From: Agromyces subbeticus DSM 16689
GTDB lineage: Bacteria > Actinomycetota > Actinomycetes > Actinomycetales > Microbacteriaceae
Direction of reading: 5' to 3'
Assembly (NCBI RefSeq): GCF_000421565.1
Contig: NZ_ATXG01000016.1
Span: 19,305-83,304, forward strand
Length of the DNA: 64,000 nucleotides
Position numbers and translations under genes: made by a program. Below are positions 7,252-15,583 of this stretch, piece after piece. Position 1 is the first letter of the stretch; each line of letters begins with the position of its first letter. The notes beneath the pieces are model-generated. The model did no database searches, was not told the DNA's origin, and saw only the letters and a list, made by a program, of their open reading frames with translations.

Positions 7252-10200
7252 CGACGTGCAGCCGCGGCGCCCGAGGGCCGTTCGGCCTCCGGCCGCCCGA
7301 GCAGTGACGCGACCCGCGAGGCGACCGCCTCGGGGTTGCCGAACAGCTCGAAGCTGTGCACCCGCAGGTAGTGCCAGCCCAGGCGGCGCAGCACGTCGGG
7401 CCGCAGGCGCAGCGACTCGCGCAGGCTGAGGCCGGCCAGTGCCTCGTCGGTCTCGACGACGACGGCCTTGCCCGCGTTCGCGGCGGCGAGCGCGAGACGG
7501 TCGCGATGGCCGACGCTCACTCGGATGCCCCGGCGCTCGAGCCGTGCCGCGAGGTCGTGCAGCATCGACGGTGCGTCACCGACCTCGCCGGCAGCGGCAG
7601 CGGCAGCGCGGGCCTCGGTCTGCGTGAGCACGTTCGCGAGCGCGAGCACGCCGTGGCTCTGGCGGTCTTCGTCGATGTCGTCGGGGCGGAAGGCCGAGAC
7701 GAGATCCATCGAACGCCTCGCCCGCGTCATGCCGACGGCGAGCAGGCGATCGCCGCCGGGCTCGCCGAGCGAGCCGAAGTTCGAGAGCAGGCGGCCGTGG
7801 GGGGTGCGGCCGTAGCCGACCGAGAAGATGACCCGGTCGCGGCTCTGGGCGACGGCCTGCTCGAGCGTGAGCACCGTGAACGGCTCGGCCCGGTCTTTCA
7901 GGATGAAGTCGGAGAGATCGGTGCGCTTGGCGAATGCGGCGAGCACCGCCTGGTGTACGCGAGCAGCGTGCCGGGTGCTCGCGGTGATGACCATGAGCGA
8001 CTCCCGCGGGCGCTTCACCGCGTGATCCATGACGAGTTCGACGACCTTCGCGACCTCGGAGTCGATCGACTCCACCGTGCCGGTCACCGAGTCGGGCAGG
8101 CCGTTGCCCGAGACGTAGTGCAGGCCGAGGCTGCCATGGCCGAGGAAGCTGCCGGCCCACGGCATCGAGACGATGCGGCCGGCGTAGAAGCGGTTGTTCA
8201 CGAGCTCGGCGAGATCTTCGCCGCCGGCTCGGTAGCTTCGGGTGAGGGTGAGCGTCGGCAGCAGTTCGCCGAGGCGGGCGAGGGCGGAGTCGGCGTGCAG
8301 CGCGTCGACGCCGTGCTCGGTCGACGGGCCGCCCGACTGTTCGACGTCGTCGATGCCGGTCTCGAACAGCGTTGGCGTCTGCGTGACGGGATCGCCGAAG
8401 GCGACCACTTGCTTCGCCCGGCGGATCGCCCCGAGGTTCTCGGCGATGCTGGTCGCCCCCGCGTCGACCAGGATCACGGTGTCGAACCCGATCGAGTCGT
8501 CGATCGCGGCGACGTCGTAGGGCGACGCGAGCCACACCGGAGCGAGCGCCCGGAAGAGATGCGGCGTCTCGGCCTGCAGCGTCTCGGGGCGCACCCGGTC
8601 GCCACGGAGCATCCGCTTCAGTCGACCGGCCTCGTCGGGATGGTCGACGAGCGCGACCTTCCAGTTCTCGGCGAGCCGCCACGCGAGTTGCGGGCCGGCC
8701 GCAGAGGCGTGCGCCTCGTCGACGAGCCGGAAGTCGCCTTCGAGCCGGTCGAGCACCGTCGTGTTCGCGCCGAGCAGCGCCTTCTCGTGCGCGAGCACCG
8801 ATTCGAGCACCGACTGCCACCAGGCGAGTTCGAGCTCGGCGGCGACCGCGCGCTCGGGCACGTGACGCTTGGAGAGATCGAGCAGCAGCGGGTCGAGACC
8901 GAGGTCGCGAAGGCGGCCGAGCACTGCTGTGCGCTCCTGCAGGTTGGTGAGCACCTCGGACTCCGCGGCGAGCCCGGTGAGCGTGGCGGTCAGCTCCCGC
9001 ACGGGACGCGCCGCGAGCTGGCGAGGAGTGGCGACGATGCCGAGCGGTGCGTCGAGGGCCGCGAGATCGTTCGTGACGTGCTGGTACGCGACGTGCACGT
9101 CGTCGATGCCGACGGGAACGCTCGGGATCGCCCCGGCGTCGGAGTAGCGCTGCCAGAGGGTTCGCTGCTGCTGGATGCCGCGGAGCGCCGCATTCAGGTC
9201 GGAGACATGCACGCCCGGGCGTACGAACTCGAGTGCGTGCCGGCGCAGCCTGCGACGGTTGGCGCTCGACATGCCGGGCGAGTCCCGTCGTGCGGAGGTC
9301 GCGGCGATGAGCTCGCCGAGCGGGCGATCGAAGACCGAGGGCTGGAACCGGTCGAGCGTCTCGCGCACATCGAGCAGGAGTCGGAGGAACACCCCGAGTT
9401 CGGCGACGGACTCGAACTCGCGCAAGCGGGTCTGGGCGATGAGAGCCCGCCCGCGATCGAGCAGTCTCGGCAGGTCGTTCGCCGAGAGGCGCTTCGCGAG
9501 GTCGTGCGCGGTGCTCGCCTCGACGGACGAGCTGAACGAGGCGCCGTACCAGGGAGAGTCGCCGGGGCCGTAGCGGAACTCGCCGAGCGCGGCGGCACGG
9601 GCGAGCTCGCGCGCGACGTCATCACGGCCCTCGGCGAGCGCCACGAGCGCGCCGTGATCGAGTCGTGCGGTCGTCGACGGCGACTCGGGTGCGAGCGCGA
9701 GGCCCGCGAGCGCTCCGAGCGCGTCGAGTACCGAGACGTGCAGTTCGGGGTCGGTGCGAGTGAGTGCCGCGCGGTAGTCGAGCAACACCTTGCGCAGGCG
9801 CACGAGGGCGTCGTCGACGTCGGCGACTCGCGGACGCTCGGCCTTCTCGTTGCGGGAGATCGATTGGATCAGTTCACGACGGAGGCCGGCGGTCGTGACG
9901 GCCGCACCGCCGAGGCCGACCTGCCCGAGCCGGTGGGCGATGCCGTCGAGGCTCGCCCGACGTGCGCCCACGACGAGCACGCGCTTGTCTTTCGACACGA
10001 GGGCGCCGATGGCATTCACGATCGTCTGCGTGCCGCCGGTGCCGGGCAGCGTCTTCACGACCACCGAGGTGCCGGCCTCGATCTCGGCGACGGCCTGCTC
10101 CTGCTCGGGGTCGGCGTCGAGCAGCAGAGTGTCGGTCGACGGCGGACGCGCGTCTTGCGAGACCGCGCGCACGCGCTCGCCGGTCGCGGCGACGACCGCC

Positions 10201-11027
10201 GCACGTGCCGCCCGGTTGCCCGCGATGGCGTCGATGGCGGGGTGCTCGAGCTTCGCGGCATCCGCTGCCATCGCCGGTCCGACCTCGGCGAACGACGACA
10301 CGACGAGTCGTGGCGCGACGTGGAACCAGGGCAGGTGACTCGTGAGCCCCCGGAGGCGGTCGATCACCGGTTGCGGCTTGAACACGCCGTTCGTGATCGC
10401 GAGCGCGACGAAGGCCTCGGCATCGAGGGTGATCTGGAACTGCTCGCGGAGCTCGCGGGCGAGCGCGGGGTTCAGGAACGGCTGGCCCTTGAGCTTCAGT
10501 TCGAAGTCGCGCCCGTACCGGCGGATGGCGAGCGGGCGCAGCAGCACCGGCGCGAGGAACTCCTCGCCTGCATTGCGCCACGAGGCGAGGCCGATGGCGA
10601 GGTGCACCGACTCGATGCCGCGCACCGAGCGCAGCTCGATGCCCTTCTGCGTGATCTCGGCGGCCGCGAGACGCGCATTGCGCAGTGCGAGCTCATCGCG
10701 GATCAGGCTCGAGAGCAGGGTGGACTTGCCGGTGATGAACTGCGGCAGGCCGCCGGGATGCGTCGTCGACAGCTCGATGCGGGTTCGCGGCGTGTCGACG
10801 AATCGCGCCAACGGCGATCTTCCGCCGACGGCGGCGAGTTCGGTGTGCCAGCGTCGCCAGGCGGGTTCGGCGACGTTACCGGCGACCAGCTCGGGGTCGC
10901 CGAGGCTGAGGCCTTCGGGGCTCGTGATGTCGTGTCGCATGTGTTCCGGTGTGAGGAGTTCCGCGGCAGCGTCGATCTCGGGGTCGAGGATCTCGTCCTC
11001 GTCGTGATTTCGATCGAGCCGCCGCAC
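7248..11027 (-). CDS. Giant SF1-helicase-like protein with REase-fold C-terminus, catalytic motifs degenerate
   Basis: About 1,259 residues. SF1 (UvrD/AAA_11-12-like) landmarks are visible in order: a P-loop region VVVKTLPGTGGTQTIV (about 325-340), a Walker B-like TVILVDAGATS (about 845-855), SYRAGGEDLAELVNNRFYAG (about 940) and the motif VI-like VGMTRARRSMDLVSAF (about 1,100). The last 90 residues resemble the REase_MTES_1575 nuclease fold. The P-loop has Thr where Lys is needed, Walker B lacks the DE pair, and the nuclease region shows no clear D...ExK, so the protein may be inactive or use chemistry not evident from motifs. The GTG at 11027 follows a TATGGT box by 6 bases; an ATG at 10940 is the alternative. 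Confidence 0.75.
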   Translation of the reverse strand: MRRLDRNHDEDEILDPEIDAAAELLTPEHMRHDITSPEGLSLGDPELVAGNVAEPAWRRWHTELAAVGGRSPLARFVDTPRTRIELSTTHPGGLPQFITGKSTLLSSLIRDELALRNARLAAAEITQKGIELRSVRGIESVHLAIGLASWRNAGEEFLAPVLLRPLAIRRYGRDFELKLKGQPFLNPALARELREQFQITLDAEAFVALAITNGVFKPQPVIDRLRGLTSHLPWFHVAPRLVVSSFAEVGPAMAADAAKLEHPAIDAIAGNRAARAAVVAATGERVRAVSQDARPPSTDTLLLDADPEQEQAVAEIEAGTSVVVKTLPGTGGTQTIVNAIGALVSKDKRVLVVGARRASLDGIAHRLGQVGLGGAAVTTAGLRRELIQSISRNEKAERPRVADVDDALVRLRKVLLDYRAALTRTDPELHVSVLDALGALAGLALAPESPSTTARLDHGALVALAEGRDDVARELARAAALGEFRYGPGDSPWYGASFSSSVEASTAHDLAKRLSANDLPRLLDRGRALIAQTRLREFESVAELGVFLRLLLDVRETLDRFQPSVFDRPLGELIAATSARRDSPGMSSANRRRLRRHALEFVRPGVHVSDLNAALRGIQQQRTLWQRYSDAGAIPSVPVGIDDVHVAYQHVTNDLAALDAPLGIVATPRQLAARPVRELTATLTGLAAESEVLTNLQERTAVLGRLRDLGLDPLLLDLSKRHVPERAVAAELELAWWQSVLESVLAHEKALLGANTTVLDRLEGDFRLVDEAHASAAGPQLAWRLAENWKVALVDHPDEAGRLKRMLRGDRVRPETLQAETPHLFRALAPVWLASPYDVAAIDDSIGFDTVILVDAGATSIAENLGAIRRAKQVVAFGDPVTQTPTLFETGIDDVEQSGGPSTEHGVDALHADSALARLGELLPTLTLTRSYRAGGEDLAELVNNRFYAGRIVSMPWAGSFLGHGSLGLHYVSGNGLPDSVTGTVESIDSEVAKVVELVMDHAVKRPRESLMVITASTRHAARVHQAVLAAFAKRTDLSDFILKDRAEPFTVLTLEQAVAQSRDRVIFSVGYGRTPHGRLLSNFGSLGEPGGDRLLAVGMTRARRSMDLVSAFRPDDIDEDRQSHGVLALANVLTQTEARAAAAAAGEVGDAPSMLHDLAARLERRGIRVSVGHRDRLALAAANAGKAVVVETDEALAGLSLRESLRLRPDVLRRLGWHYLRVHSFELFGNPEAVASRVASLLGRPEAERPSGAAAARR

Positions 11028-11033
11028 ACCGAC

Positions 11034-11039
11034 ACCATA
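11034..11039 (-). promoter_or_regulatory. -10 box of the helicase-like gene
   Basis: TATGGT on the minus strand, 6 bases before the GTG at 11027; supports a leaderless start. Confidence 0.4.
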
Positions 11040-11089
11040 CGTGGTATCGCGCGGAATCCACGGAGCATCGCCGCGCAGTGGCGTCTTCC

Positions 11090-11106
11090 GATACCCCCCG
11101 GGTATC
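11090..11106. promoter_or_regulatory. CsoR/CstR-type operator
   Basis: A perfect palindrome gataccc-ccc-gggtatc (7-bp arms, 3-bp centre) lies just upstream of the TAGCCT -10 box of the oxidoreductase gene. C/G-tract palindromes flanked by TA are typical CsoR/CstR sites, and a CstR-like repressor is the last gene of this operon, so autoregulation is the simple reading. Confidence 0.75.
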
Positions 11107-11110
11107 GTGC

Positions 11111-11116
11111 TAGCCT
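11111..11116 (+). promoter_or_regulatory. -10 box of the sulfane-sulfur operon
   Basis: TAGCCT, 7 bases before the GTG at 11124 and 4 bases after the operator palindrome. Confidence 0.5.
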
Positions 11117-11123
11117 CGCTCGG

Positions 11124-12857
11124 GTGACTCCTGCTCCCGCTGCATCCGTCTCTTCGGCCCCCCACCGGGCCCACGACTCTGCCGCCGACCGCGTGCGAAC
11201 GACCGTCATCGTCGGCGGCGTCGCGGGCGGCATGTCGGCGGCGACCCGGCTGCGACGGCTCGACGAGCGCCGCGAGATCATCGTGCTCGAACGCAGCGGC
11301 GCCGTGTCGTTCGCCAATTGCGGGCTGCCCTACCACGTGTCGGGCGTGATCGCCGAGCGCGGCGAGCTCGCCCTGCAGACGCCCGAGCGGCTCGCGGCGC
11401 GGTTCCGCATCGATGCACGGGTGCGGCACGAGGTGCTCTCGATCGATCGCGGCGCGAAGACCGTCGTGGTGCGGGACCTCGACCGCGATCGCCTCCACGA
11501 GATCGGGTACGACGAGCTCGTGCTGTCGCCCGGCGCCGCGCCGCGCCGACCCGCGCACATCGCCGCCGGGGCGGCCGTGCACGCCCTGCGCACGCTCGAC
11601 GACCTCGATGGCATCATGACCGGCCTCGGCGGCGTTCCCGCCGGCGACCCGGCGGTCGTCATCGGTGGCGGCTACATCGGCATCGAGATCGCCGACAACC
11701 TGCACCGGCGCGGCCTCTCGGTCACGATCGTGCAGCGCGGCGATCAGTTGCTCGCGCCACTCGACGAGGAGATGGCCGCTCCCGTCGCCGATCACCTCGC
11801 GAGCCTCGGCATCGGCGTGCTCCTCGGCCGCAGCGCCGTCGAGGTCGCAACCGATCACGTGACGCTCGACGACGGCGCCCGGCTGCCGGCCGCGCTCGTG
11901 ATCGCCGCGATGGGCGTGACTCCCGAGGCGTCCCTCGCCGCTGACGCCGGCCTCGCCATCGGCGACGAGGGCGGCATCGCGGTCGATGCCTTCCACCGAA
12001 CGCGCGACCCGGCGATCTTCGCGATCGGCGACGCGGTCGAGAAGGCCGACGCGATCGACGGAGCCGGGCGCCTCGTGACGCTCGCCGGGCTGGCGAATCG
12101 GCACGGCCGGGCCGTGGCCGACGTCATCGCCGGCGACGCGGTGCCGGCGCGGCCCTCCCTCGGCACCGCGATCGTCGATGCCGCGGGGCTCACCGTCGCG
12201 AACGTCGGCTGGTCGGAGCGCGCCGCGGTCGAACGCGGCCGCGACGTGCGAGTGATCCACACGCACCCCTTCTCGCACGCCACGTACTTCCCGGGTGCCA
12301 CACCCCTGTCGCTGAAGCTCGTCGTCGATCGGGCGGACGACCGCATCCTCGGCGCCCAAGCCGTCGGCACCGACGGGGTCGACAAGCGCATCGACGTCAT
12401 CGCGACCGCGATGAGCGCCGGGCTCGCGGCATCCGCCCTCGCCGATCTCGAACTCGCCTACGCACCGCAGTACGGCTCGGCGAAGGACCCCGTCAACATG
12501 CTCGGCTACGTCGACCGCAACCTCGCGAACGGCGACGACCGCGTGATCCAGTGGCACGAACTCGAGCACGAGCTCGCCGCGGGCGCCGCGCTCGTCGATG
12601 TGCGCGCCGAGGGGCAGCTCGCCGAGGGGCTGATCCCCGGCGCACGCTGGATCCCCGTCGAAGCGCTGCGCGAACGGCACGCCGAGTTCGGCGGCCGCCG
12701 CATCGTCGTGCACTGCCGAGTGGGCCAGGGGGCACACACCGCCGCGCGCCTGCTCGCCGCCCTCGGCCACGACGTCGTGAACCTCGACGGCGGCTACCTC
12801 ACCTGGCGAGACGGCCAGCGGGCGAGGGCGCTCGTCGGGATTCGGCTCGCCGCCTGA
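11124..12857 (+). CDS. CoA-disulfide-reductase-like FAD/NAD(P) oxidoreductase with C-terminal rhodanese domain
   Basis: A 577-residue flavoprotein of the CoADR/NADH-oxidase group. It contains the FAD-binding VIVGGVAGGMSAATRLRRL near residue 30, the redox-active Cys in VSFANCGLPYHVSG, the NAD(P) site VVIGGGYIGIEIADNL, an IFAIGDAVE FAD-ribityl motif and a dimerisation domain. The last 100 residues are a rhodanese domain with active-site Cys in VHCRVGQGAH. CoADR-rhodanese fusions reduce persulfides/polysulfides or CoA disulfides. Two small genes follow, a rhodanese and a CstR-like repressor, which supports sulfane-sulfur handling. The GTG start is placed by the -10 box, and a matching operator lies upstream. 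Confidence 0.9.
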   Translation: MTPAPAASVSSAPHRAHDSAADRVRTTVIVGGVAGGMSAATRLRRLDERREIIVLERSGAVSFANCGLPYHVSGVIAERGELALQTPERLAARFRIDARVRHEVLSIDRGAKTVVVRDLDRDRLHEIGYDELVLSPGAAPRRPAHIAAGAAVHALRTLDDLDGIMTGLGGVPAGDPAVVIGGGYIGIEIADNLHRRGLSVTIVQRGDQLLAPLDEEMAAPVADHLASLGIGVLLGRSAVEVATDHVTLDDGARLPAALVIAAMGVTPEASLAADAGLAIGDEGGIAVDAFHRTRDPAIFAIGDAVEKADAIDGAGRLVTLAGLANRHGRAVADVIAGDAVPARPSLGTAIVDAAGLTVANVGWSERAAVERGRDVRVIHTHPFSHATYFPGATPLSLKLVVDRADDRILGAQAVGTDGVDKRIDVIATAMSAGLAASALADLELAYAPQYGSAKDPVNMLGYVDRNLANGDDRVIQWHELEHELAAGAALVDVRAEGQLAEGLIPGARWIPVEALRERHAEFGGRRIVVHCRVGQGAHTAARLLAALGHDVVNLDGGYLTWRDGQRARALVGIRLAA

Positions 12858-12933
12858 CGACGCCGACCGCACCGCGCCGCGCCACCCCCGATCACGACCA
12901 CCACTCCCACACCCGACCATTCCAGGAGCCCAG

Positions 12934-13242
12934 ATGCGAACCACCACCCCGAACGACGCGCACGAGAACGGCGACGCGGTCATCCTCGACGTGCGCGAGC
13001 CGCACGAGCTCACCCAGGCGCGCATCGAGGGCACGATCGACATCCCGCTCGGCGAACTCGTCGAGCGCGTGGCCGAGGTGCCGACCGACACGACCGTCTA
13101 CGTGCTGTGCCACGTCGGCGGCCGCAGCGCGCAGGCCACGCAGTACCTCGAATCGATCGGCGTCGATGCTGTGAACATCGACGGCGGCATCATGGCCTGG
13201 TATCAGGCCGGACTGCCGGTCACCCTCGGCGGCACCTCGTGA
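12934..13242 (+). CDS. Single-domain rhodanese sulfurtransferase
   Basis: A 102-residue rhodanese-like protein. VILDVREPHELTQARIEGTI is the N-terminal CH2A-like motif, and LCHVGGRSAQAT carries the active-site Cys in a six-residue loop. The C-terminus has the usual GG..AW helix (IDGGIMAWYQAGLP). It should carry a Cys persulfide and pass sulfur to or from the upstream reductase (inference from operon). The following repressor gene starts within its stop codon. Confidence 0.92.
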   Translation: MRTTTPNDAHENGDAVILDVREPHELTQARIEGTIDIPLGELVERVAEVPTDTTVYVLCHVGGRSAQATQYLESIGVDAVNIDGGIMAWYQAGLPVTLGGTS

Positions 13243-13541
13243 GCATCGAAACGGCCGTCGGCGAGCCGGCCGCCGACGCCCAGCGCCGCATCGCGAACCG
13301 ACTGAAGCGCGCCCGCGGCCAGTTGAACGCCGTGATCGAGGCCGTCGAGTCGGGCGCCGACTGCCGCACCGTCGTGACCCAGCTCTCCGCCGTCTCGAGC
13401 GCGCTCGACAAGGCCGGCTTCACGATCATCTCCACCGCGATGCGGGACTGCGTCGCCGACACCGACGCCGATGGCGGGGCGGATGCCTCGGGGCGGCTGA
13501 CCGTCGATGAGCTCGAGAAGCTCTTCCTCACCCTCTCCTGA
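13239..13541 (+). CDS. CstR-like (CsoR/RcnR family) persulfide-sensing repressor
   Basis: A 100-residue all-helical repressor of the DUF156/CsoR family, with the RIANRLKRARGQLNAVIEAV DNA-binding helix. The two sensing cysteines are Cys42 (GADCRTVV) and Cys71 (AMRDCVAD), 29 residues apart as in CsoR and CstR. The His that copper-sensing CsoR has four residues before the second Cys is Ala here. That pattern and the rhodanese neighbours fit a CstR-type persulfide sensor rather than a copper sensor (inference). The GTG at 13239 overlaps the rhodanese stop (GTGA). Confidence 0.88.
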   Translation: MSIETAVGEPAADAQRRIANRLKRARGQLNAVIEAVESGADCRTVVTQLSAVSSALDKAGFTIISTAMRDCVADTDADGGADASGRLTVDELEKLFLTLS

Positions 13542-13567
13542 ATTGCCCGCTGCGTTTCAGCTCGAGG

Positions 13568-14665
13568 TCAGCGCAGGGCGAGCTCGAGGTTGTGGGCGGC
13601 GGCGACGCCCTCGTTGGTGAGGCGACCGGCGGTCGCGTTGAGGCCCTTCGCGAGTGCGGGATCCGCGGCGAGCGCGGCCTCCCAGCCGAGGTCGGCGATC
13701 TTCAGGGTGTACGGCAGCGTGGCGTTGGTGAGCGCCGGGGTCGAGGTCGCCGGCACCGCGCCCGGCATGTTGGCCACGCAGTAGTAGATCGCGTCGTGCA
13801 CGCGGAACGTCGGGTCGGCGTGCGTCGTCGGGTGCGAACCCTCGAAGCATCCGCCCTGGTCGATCGCGATGTCCACGAGCACCGAGCCCGGCTTCATGGC
13901 GGCGACCATCTCGTCGCTGACGACCTTGGGCGCTGCTGCGCCCGGCACGAGCACGGCGCCGACGACGAGGTCGGCGTCTTTCAGCTGACGGGCGATCTCG
14001 TACGGCGACGAGGCGAGCGTGTGGATGCGGTGGTCGTAGCGGGCGTCGATCTCGCGCAGCTTCGGCAGCGAGATGTCGAACACCGTGACGTCGGCGCCGA
14101 GTCCGAGCGCGGTCGCGGCGGCCTGCTCGCCGGCGACGCCGCCGCCGATCACGACGACCTTCGCAGGCGAGGTGCCCGGCACGCCGGCCATGAGCACGCC
14201 GCGCCCGCCGCGCGAGGCGAGCAGCTCGGCCGCGCCGACCTGGGGTGCCAGGCGCCCGGCGACCTCGCTCATCGGGGTGAGCAGCGGCAGCGAGCGATCG
14301 GCGAGCTGCACGGTCTCGTAGGCGATCGCCGTGACGCCCGAGTCGAGGATCGCCCGGGTCAGCGGCAGGTCGGCTGCGAGATGCAGGTAGGTGAAGAGCG
14401 TGAGGTCGGCGCGCAGGTGGCCGTACTCGGCGGCGATCGGCTCCTTGACCTTCAGCACGAGCTCGGCCGACCACGCTTCATCGGCGGTCGCGACGATCGT
14501 CGCACCGGCCTCGGCGTATTCGGCATCGAGGTACCCGGCCCCCACGCCGGCGCCGGCCTGAATCGCGACCGAGTGACCTCGGCCGGCGAGCGCGTGCACC
14601 CCTGCGGGCGTCATCGCGACGCGGAATTCGTTGTTCTTGATCTCTGCGGGCACGCCGATGCGCAT
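13568..14665 (-). CDS. ald: Alanine dehydrogenase
   Basis: A 365-residue enzyme with the Ald/PNT start [20 protein letters not shown] and a catalytic Lys in [13 protein letters not shown]. It has THLHLA-like FTYLHLAAD, the NAD-binding [20 protein letters not shown], and a late [17 protein letters not shown] active-site loop. It interconverts alanine and pyruvate plus ammonia with NAD. An Lrp/AsnC regulator is divergent, and a palindrome sits between them, the standard arrangement for AldR control. The frame is open further upstream but the family start is at 14665. Confidence 0.95.
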   Translation of the reverse strand: MRIGVPAEIKNNEFRVAMTPAGVHALAGRGHSVAIQAGAGVGAGYLDAEYAEAGATIVATADEAWSAELVLKVKEPIAAEYGHLRADLTLFTYLHLAADLPLTRAILDSGVTAIAYETVQLADRSLPLLTPMSEVAGRLAPQVGAAELLASRGGRGVLMAGVPGTSPAKVVVIGGGVAGEQAAATALGLGADVTVFDISLPKLREIDARYDHRIHTLASSPYEIARQLKDADLVVGAVLVPGAAAPKVVSDEMVAAMKPGSVLVDIAIDQGGCFEGSHPTTHADPTFRVHDAIYYCVANMPGAVPATSTPALTNATLPYTLKIADLGWEAALAADPALAKGLNATAGRLTNEGVAAAHNLELALR

Positions 14666-14692
14666 GGGTTGCTCCGATAGCTGTGGGCCGAA

Positions 14693-14708
14693 TGTCGTAG
14701 TGACGACA
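14693..14708. promoter_or_regulatory. Palindrome between ald and lrp, likely regulator site
   Basis: TGTCGT-AGTG-ACGACA has perfect 6-bp arms and lies about 28 bases upstream of the ald ATG, in the divergent intergenic region. It is a good candidate for the Lrp/AldR site. Confidence 0.55.
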
Positions 14709-14764
14709 GCCCTCATTTTCGCCGCTTGTTCGTCATGCCGAAAGATCAACCGCACAGAATTCGG

Positions 14765-14770
14765 TAGAAT
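14765..14770 (+). promoter_or_regulatory. Probable -10 box of the Lrp gene
   Basis: TAGAAT about 40 bases before the ATG at 14811; an AAGGA ribosome site follows at 14799-14803, so this transcript would have a short leader. Confidence 0.4.
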
Positions 14771-14810
14771 CGCGACATCCGCAGCACTCATTCGAATCAA
14801 GGATGCCTGG

Positions 14811-15326
14811 ATGGCCGACGCACCGCAGATCACCGCACCCGGAGTCGAACCGACGCCCGTCGTACTCGATGCGATCGATCGCCAGATCATCGCCCGCTTG
14901 CACGAGAACGCGCGCATTCCGAACGTCGATCTCGCGCGAGCGGTGGGCGTCTCACCGTCGACCTGCCTCGCCCGTGTGCGGTCGCTGCGCGAGCGCGGGG
15001 TCATCGTGCGCTACACCGCCGAGATCGACCCGGCGGCGCTCGGCTATCACCTGCAGGCGCTCGTGAGCGTGCGCATCCGCCCTGGGGCGCGGCACCTCAT
15101 GGAGCAGATCTCCGACGAACTGCGCATGCAGCCCGAGGTCGCGCAGCTCTTCTTCCTCGGCGGCTCAGAAGACTTCCTCATCCACGTGCGCGTGCGCGAC
15201 AGCGATCACGTGCGTCAGTTCGTGCTGAAGAACCTCTCGGCGAATCCGGCCGTCGCCCTCACCGAGACGAACCTCGTCTTCGAACACCACACGGCGCTCT
15301 CGGCGGGCCTTCGCGCCGTGATCTGA
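14811..15326 (+). CDS. Lrp/AsnC-family transcriptional regulator
   Basis: A 171-residue regulator with an N-terminal AsnC-type HTH (LDAIDRQIIARLHENARIPN, then VGVSPSTCLARVRSLRERGV) and a C-terminal RAM/ligand domain (LFFLGGSEDFLIHVRVRD). The family senses amino acids as octamers. Its place divergent to ald makes it the probable alanine-responsive activator of alanine catabolism (AldR-like), which is inference. An AAGGA ribosome site supports the ATG at 14811. Confidence 0.93.
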   Translation: MADAPQITAPGVEPTPVVLDAIDRQIIARLHENARIPNVDLARAVGVSPSTCLARVRSLRERGVIVRYTAEIDPAALGYHLQALVSVRIRPGARHLMEQISDELRMQPEVAQLFFLGGSEDFLIHVRVRDSDHVRQFVLKNLSANPAVALTETNLVFEHHTALSAGLRAVI

Positions 15327-15360
15327 GCGACGGAGCACCACTCGTCGAATCGACGACGGC

Positions 15361-15583
15361 TGCCGCGGGCCCTCGCCAGCGGCGGCATCCGGACATATCG
15401 TTGTGGGGATCACGATGTGGATGCCGCGGGCCCTCGCCAGCGGCGGCATCCGGACATATCGTTGTGGGGATCACGATGTGGCTGCCGCCCTCGCCAGCTG
15501 CGCCCTCCGGACATATCGTTGTGGGGATCACGATGTGGCTGCCGCCCTCGCCAGCTGCGCCCTCCGGCAATATCGTTGTGGAC
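15361..15583. repeat. Tandem repeat array of promoter-like units (61, 61, 57 bp and a partial unit)
   Basis: Four units start at 15361, 15422, 15483 and 15540. Units 1 and 2 are near-identical 61-mers, unit 3 is 57 bp with a 4-bp deletion and substitutions in its GC-rich half, and unit 4 is cut off by the ligase ATG. Each contains TATCGTTGTGG. In units 1-3 this is followed by GGATCACGATGTGG, giving an imperfect inverted repeat (CATATCGT with ACGATGTG). In unit 4 TATCGT acts as the ligase -10 box. Confidence 0.9.
15571..15576 (+). promoter_or_regulatory. -10 box of leaderless DNA ligase gene
   Basis: TATCGT, 7 bases before the ATG at 15584; it is the last of four copies of this hexamer in the repeat array. 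Confidence 0.55.

Noticed and set aside
7356..11123. A very long plus-strand open frame opposite the helicase-like gene
   Set aside because: Its translation is Arg/Glu/Gly/Leu-rich without domains. It is the antisense of a codon-biased GC-rich gene; only the part from 11124 on, which carries FAD and rhodanese motifs, is real.
11028..13091. Extension of the minus-strand helicase frame far upstream, over the oxidoreductase genes
   Set aside because: The frame stays open only because of GC bias; the sequence beyond 11027 has no helicase similarity and is the antisense of the sulfane-sulfur operon.
13239..13541. Copper-sensing CsoR
   Set aside because: The His four residues before the second Cys is Ala, and the neighbours are rhodaneses, not copper exporters.
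15361..15583. CRISPR array
   Set aside because: The units are contiguous tandem copies without unique spacers, differ in length, and the last one runs into a gene; no cas genes are near.
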